Part shown: positions 26,001 through 26,933 of the stretch, in pieces
Position numbering within the stretch: position 1 is the first letter of the stretch
Layout of the letters: every line of letters begins with the position of its first letter
Assembly: GCA_023663505.1 (NCBI GenBank)
Contig: JAMPHH010000043.1
Span: forward strand, 1-26,933
Direction of reading: 5' to 3'
Origin: Muribaculum sp.
Lineage (GTDB): Bacteria; Bacillota; Clostridia; Lachnospirales; Lachnospiraceae
DNA length: 26,933 nucleotides
The notes under the pieces: model-generated
What the model was told of the DNA's origin: nothing
The model's database searches: none
Seen by the model: only the letters and a program-made list of their open reading frames with translations
Position numbers and translations under genes: made by a program

Positions 26001-26218
26001 GTGTGATATCGGGGAATCATATCCTTGATGGTACGGGTCTCCACGTGGCCGATATGGGGCTTACCGTTCGCCGTAGGCGGTCCGTCATAGAAGGTGTAGG
26101 TAGGTCCCTCCTTCCGGCTCTCTATGCTTTTTAAAAAGATGTCATTGTCGGACCAGAATTGCTCCACGGCTTTCTCTCGCTCGACAAAGTTAAGATTTTT
26201 GTCAACCTGCTTGTACAT
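23033..26218 (-). CDS. ileS: Isoleucyl-tRNA synthetase, IleS2-like
   Basis: Class I aminoacyl-tRNA synthetase charging tRNA-Ile; 1061 aa. Start at ATG 26218 (MYKQVDKNLNF), with AGGAG 6 nt upstream at 26225-26229; the ORF opens 33 codons earlier, but that part is translated intergenic repeat and is rejected. Signatures: class I HIGH motif as PHIGH near residue 54-58 within TFYDGPPTANGK; zinc-ribbon-like CPRC-GT-LSSHE near 184; editing (CP1) domain with WTTTPWTLPSNTAL near 226 and GTGIVHIAPAFGEDD; CPEC near 510; KMSKH near 604; anticodon-binding helices after that. The TFYDGPPTANGKPHIGH block and the length of more than 1030 residues match the eukaryote-like type 2 enzymes of Clostridia, a class often naturally less sensitive to mupirocin; the sensitivity here is inference. 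Expression is controlled by an upstream T-box with an AUC specifier. Confidence 0.96.
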   Translation of the reverse strand: MYKQVDKNLNFVEREKAVEQFWSDNDIFLKSIESRKEGPTYTFYDGPPTANGKPHIGHVETRTIKDMIPRYHTMKGCMVPRKAGWDTHGLPVELEVEKLLGLDGKEQIEEYGLAPFIDKCKESVWKYKGMWEDFSKTVGFWADMDDPYVTYEDNYIESEWWALKTIWDKKLLYKGFKIVPYCPRCGTPLSSHEVAQGYKSVKERSAVVRFKVVGEDAYFLAWTTTPWTLPSNTALCVNPEETYAKVKAADDRVYYMAQALLDAVLGKLADSENGKPAYEVLETYIGKDLVGREYEPLFACAGEAAAKQKKKAHFVTCDNYVTMSDGTGIVHIAPAFGEDDARVGRDYDLPFIQFVDGKGNMTEETPYAGKFVKDADKDILVDLEKEGKLFDAPRFEHDYPFCWRCDTPLIYYARESWFIKMTAVKDDLVRNNNTINWIPQSIGEGRFGNWLENIQDWGLSRNRYWGTPLNIWECECGCQHAVGSREELYNMSGNEEAKTVELHRPYIDAITIKCPECGKQMKRVPEVIDCWFDSGAMPFAQHHYPFENKELFEQQFPAQFISEAVDQTRGWFYSLLAESTLLFNKAPYENVIVMGHVQDENGQKMSKHTGNVVDPFEALDTYGADAIRWYFYTSSAPWLPKRFSGKAVQEGQRKFMGTLWNTYAFFVLYANIDNFDATQYTLEYDKLAVMDKWILSKLNTVVGEVDENLGAYRIPEAAKAMQDFVDDLSNWYVRRSRERFWAKGMEQDKINAYMTLYTSLVTICKAAAPMIPFMTEDIYQNLVRSNDANAPESIHLCDFPTVEQGFIDRELEKNMEDVLNAVVMGRACRNEVNVKNRQPLRKMYIKTDIALGKGGTSIRDAFYTDIIADELNVKEVLFADDVREFTSYSFKPQLRTVGPKYGKQLGGIQKALASLDGNAAMDELNANGALKFDVDGTAVELTKEDDLLIEMTQKEGYVSQEDNHMTVVLDMNLTEELIEEGFVYEIISKIQTMRKEADFEVMDHIRVSLNGNDKLSAIAQKNSDMIVGKVLADEFTSGKTFAIAKEWDVNGEKVIVAVERV

Positions 26219-26249
26219 GTCTGTCTCCTTTCTATATTTGTGTATGCTT

Positions 26250-26455
26250 TCATTGCTCCTCACGCCCTCACCCACCTCGCACTCTGCGCTCGGTGCCGCG
26301 GCATTCGTCACATCCAATTTTATTGGATTTATGCTCGTGCGAGCACGGCTCGGCTGTTCCTCATTGCTCCCTTACCTCGCGCCCTGCGCTCGGTGCCGCG
26401 GCATTCGTCACATCCTCGCCCGTGCGAGCACGGCTCGGCTGTTCCTCATTGCTCG
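26250..26455. repeat. Two near-identical intergenic repeats plus a partial third copy, upstream of ileS
   Basis: Copy 1 (26274-26369) and copy 2 (26375-26454) share CTGCGCTCGGTGCCGCGG, then CATTCGTCACATCC, then CGTGCGAGCACGGCTCGG, then CTGTTCCTCATTGCTC. Copy 1 carries about 12-13 extra bases in the middle, including a palindrome ATCCAAT-TTT-ATTGGAT (26312-26328). The end motif CATTGCTC also occurs at 26251-26258 as a partial copy. The block lies in the untranslated leader after the T-box terminator and contains internal inverted segments (GTGCGAGCAC). It looks like a mobile or slippage-expanded intergenic element. Confidence 0.8.
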
Positions 26456-26458
26456 CGC

Positions 26459-26490
26459 AAAAAAGCTTCGTCCTGTAACAGGACGAAGCT
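26459..26490 (-). terminator. Rho-independent terminator of the ileS T-box
   Basis: Minus-strand AGCTTCGTCCTG (complement of 26479-26490), loop TTA, CAGGACGAAGCT (complement of 26464-26475), followed by TTTTTTG. The 12-bp stem ends directly in the T-run. It lies about 240 bp before the ileS start, as expected for a leader attenuator with a long trailing spacer. Confidence 0.9.
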
Positions 26491-26715
26491 GAAAGCTCGC
26501 AAACCACCTCTTACATCATACTTCCAAGTCCGCATGCCTGCGGAGGAGTGATATGTTATCCGATAACGGCGGAATAACCGGACATGACTACGGAATCCTT
26601 CGTCCTGCCTGCTCGGGAGTGATCTTCGCCATTCTCCTACTCGCATCGGGCTTACACCGTCCCCGACTCGCTCTGCCTTTCCTAAAATGGCTACTCTCTC
26701 CGTCACTGCATTTGT
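26459..26715 (-). ncRNA. T-box riboswitch (tRNA-Ile sensing) of ileS
   Basis: Leader RNA that binds uncharged tRNA-Ile to prevent termination. On the minus strand, stem I begins near GTGACGGAGAGAGTAG, containing the AGUA bulge-type motif. The specifier loop has GAAG-AUC-A before CUCCC; the codon AUC (26621-26623 as gat) specifies Ile, and CUCC pairs with GGAG of the 5' side. The T-box itself is near AAGAGGTGGTTTGCGAG (about 26496-26512), with UGGU (26503-26506) to pair with the 3' end of a tRNA whose discriminator base is A, as in tRNA-Ile. The intrinsic terminator follows at 26459-26490. The T-box sequence differs somewhat from the usual GGGTGGNACCGCG consensus. Confidence 0.9.
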
Positions 26716-26724
26716 ACTTATCAA

Positions 26725-26754
26725 ATTATATATCCTGTGCGGGCGGGATGTCAA
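26725..26754 (-). promoter_or_regulatory. Consensus promoter of the ileS T-box transcript
   Basis: Minus-strand TTGACA (complement of 26749-26754), 18-nt spacer, TATAAT (complement of 26725-26730). Both hexamers are perfect sigma-A consensus, fitting a constitutively initiated transcript controlled by attenuation. Confidence 0.9.
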
Positions 26755-26853
26755 GGATTAATTGTTCCACATGAAGTCAAAACATTTGCAGAAGCTTCTA
26801 TTTTTTTTAACTTCGTATTAAATTCAAATTTCATAAAATTTCTCTTGCATTTT

Positions 26854-26883
26854 TTGACAAAACATGCTAAACTTAATTCATAA
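26854..26883 (+). promoter_or_regulatory. Possible divergent promoter for a gene beyond the window
   Basis: Plus-strand TTGACA (26854-26859), then TCATAA (26878-26883) at 18 nt spacing. About 50 bases of GC-richer leader-like sequence follow to the window end, with no start codon decided. The stretch 26755-26853 between the two divergent promoters is AT-rich and shows no gene. Confidence 0.4.
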
Positions 26884-26933
26884 GTCACATCTGGGACATG
26901 TCTGGGCTTTTCGCCGAGAGTTACCACAATCAT

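Noticed and set aside
24182..26134. 650-codon open frame on the plus strand opposite ileS
   Set aside because: Antisense shadow of a conserved synthetase gene; no start signal and no recognisable motifs.
26219..26317. 33-codon N-terminal extension of IleS
   Set aside because: The extension is translated from the intergenic repeat and leader, and the ATG at 26218 has a well-spaced AGGAG and starts the conserved protein.
26751..26933. 60-codon minus-strand frame at the right edge
   Set aside because: It overlaps the ileS -35 box, is AT-rich, and lacks a convincing start or family pattern.

Overview
The window looks like a chromosomal segment from a low-to-mid GC, Gram-positive anaerobe of the Clostridia, most likely Lachnospiraceae. 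The evidence is strong purine-rich ribosome binding sites, an isoleucine T-box, a long IleS2-type isoleucyl-tRNA synthetase, Rpn-family nuclease genes, and giant secreted pectinases whose C-terminal beta-repeats resemble those of gut Firmicutes. The family-level placement is inference; there is no rRNA or tRNA gene here.

Layout. (1) 1-492: the 3' part of an Rpn-like gene, followed by a hairpin terminator and a second hairpin. (2) 723-14603, minus strand: two huge secreted pectin enzymes in tandem, a CE8 pectin methylesterase (about 2000 aa) downstream of a PL9 pectate lyase (about 2580 aa). Both have signal peptides, N-terminal beta-rich modules and a long C-terminal array of related 70-90 aa repeats, with no recognisable sortase, SLH or dockerin anchor. 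A strong terminator separates them, so they are neighbours rather than a simple operon. The esterase should expose de-esterified galacturonan for the calcium-dependent lyase. (3) 14604-15376: a 770-bp non-coding stretch with six copies of a short TGTAGGAAT-type direct repeat mostly on an 11-bp period, a rho-independent terminator and a decayed Rpn-like fragment. (4) 15377-16618, plus: a solitary tyrosine recombinase with an N-terminal zinc ribbon. (5) 16754-20294, plus: a hybrid histidine kinase followed 31 bp later by a lipoprotein solute-binding protein, with no ABC permease and no response regulator alongside. This looks like a sensing pair. (6) 20380-22584, plus, own promoter: a duplicated DUF1538 membrane protein followed directly by a double-domain P-II-like protein, probably a transporter and its soluble gate. 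(7) 22640-26754, minus: ileS with promoter, T-box leader and a duplicated intergenic repeat, then a small SCP2-like protein in the same transcription unit. The two converging units end at a shared bidirectional terminator.

The most interesting parts are the kinase/binding-protein pair, the DUF1538/P-II pair, the phased direct repeats between the lyase and the recombinase, and the shared C-terminal repeat tails of the two pectinases. The pectinase, recombinase and Rpn pieces look like an accessory region; ileS is core genome.
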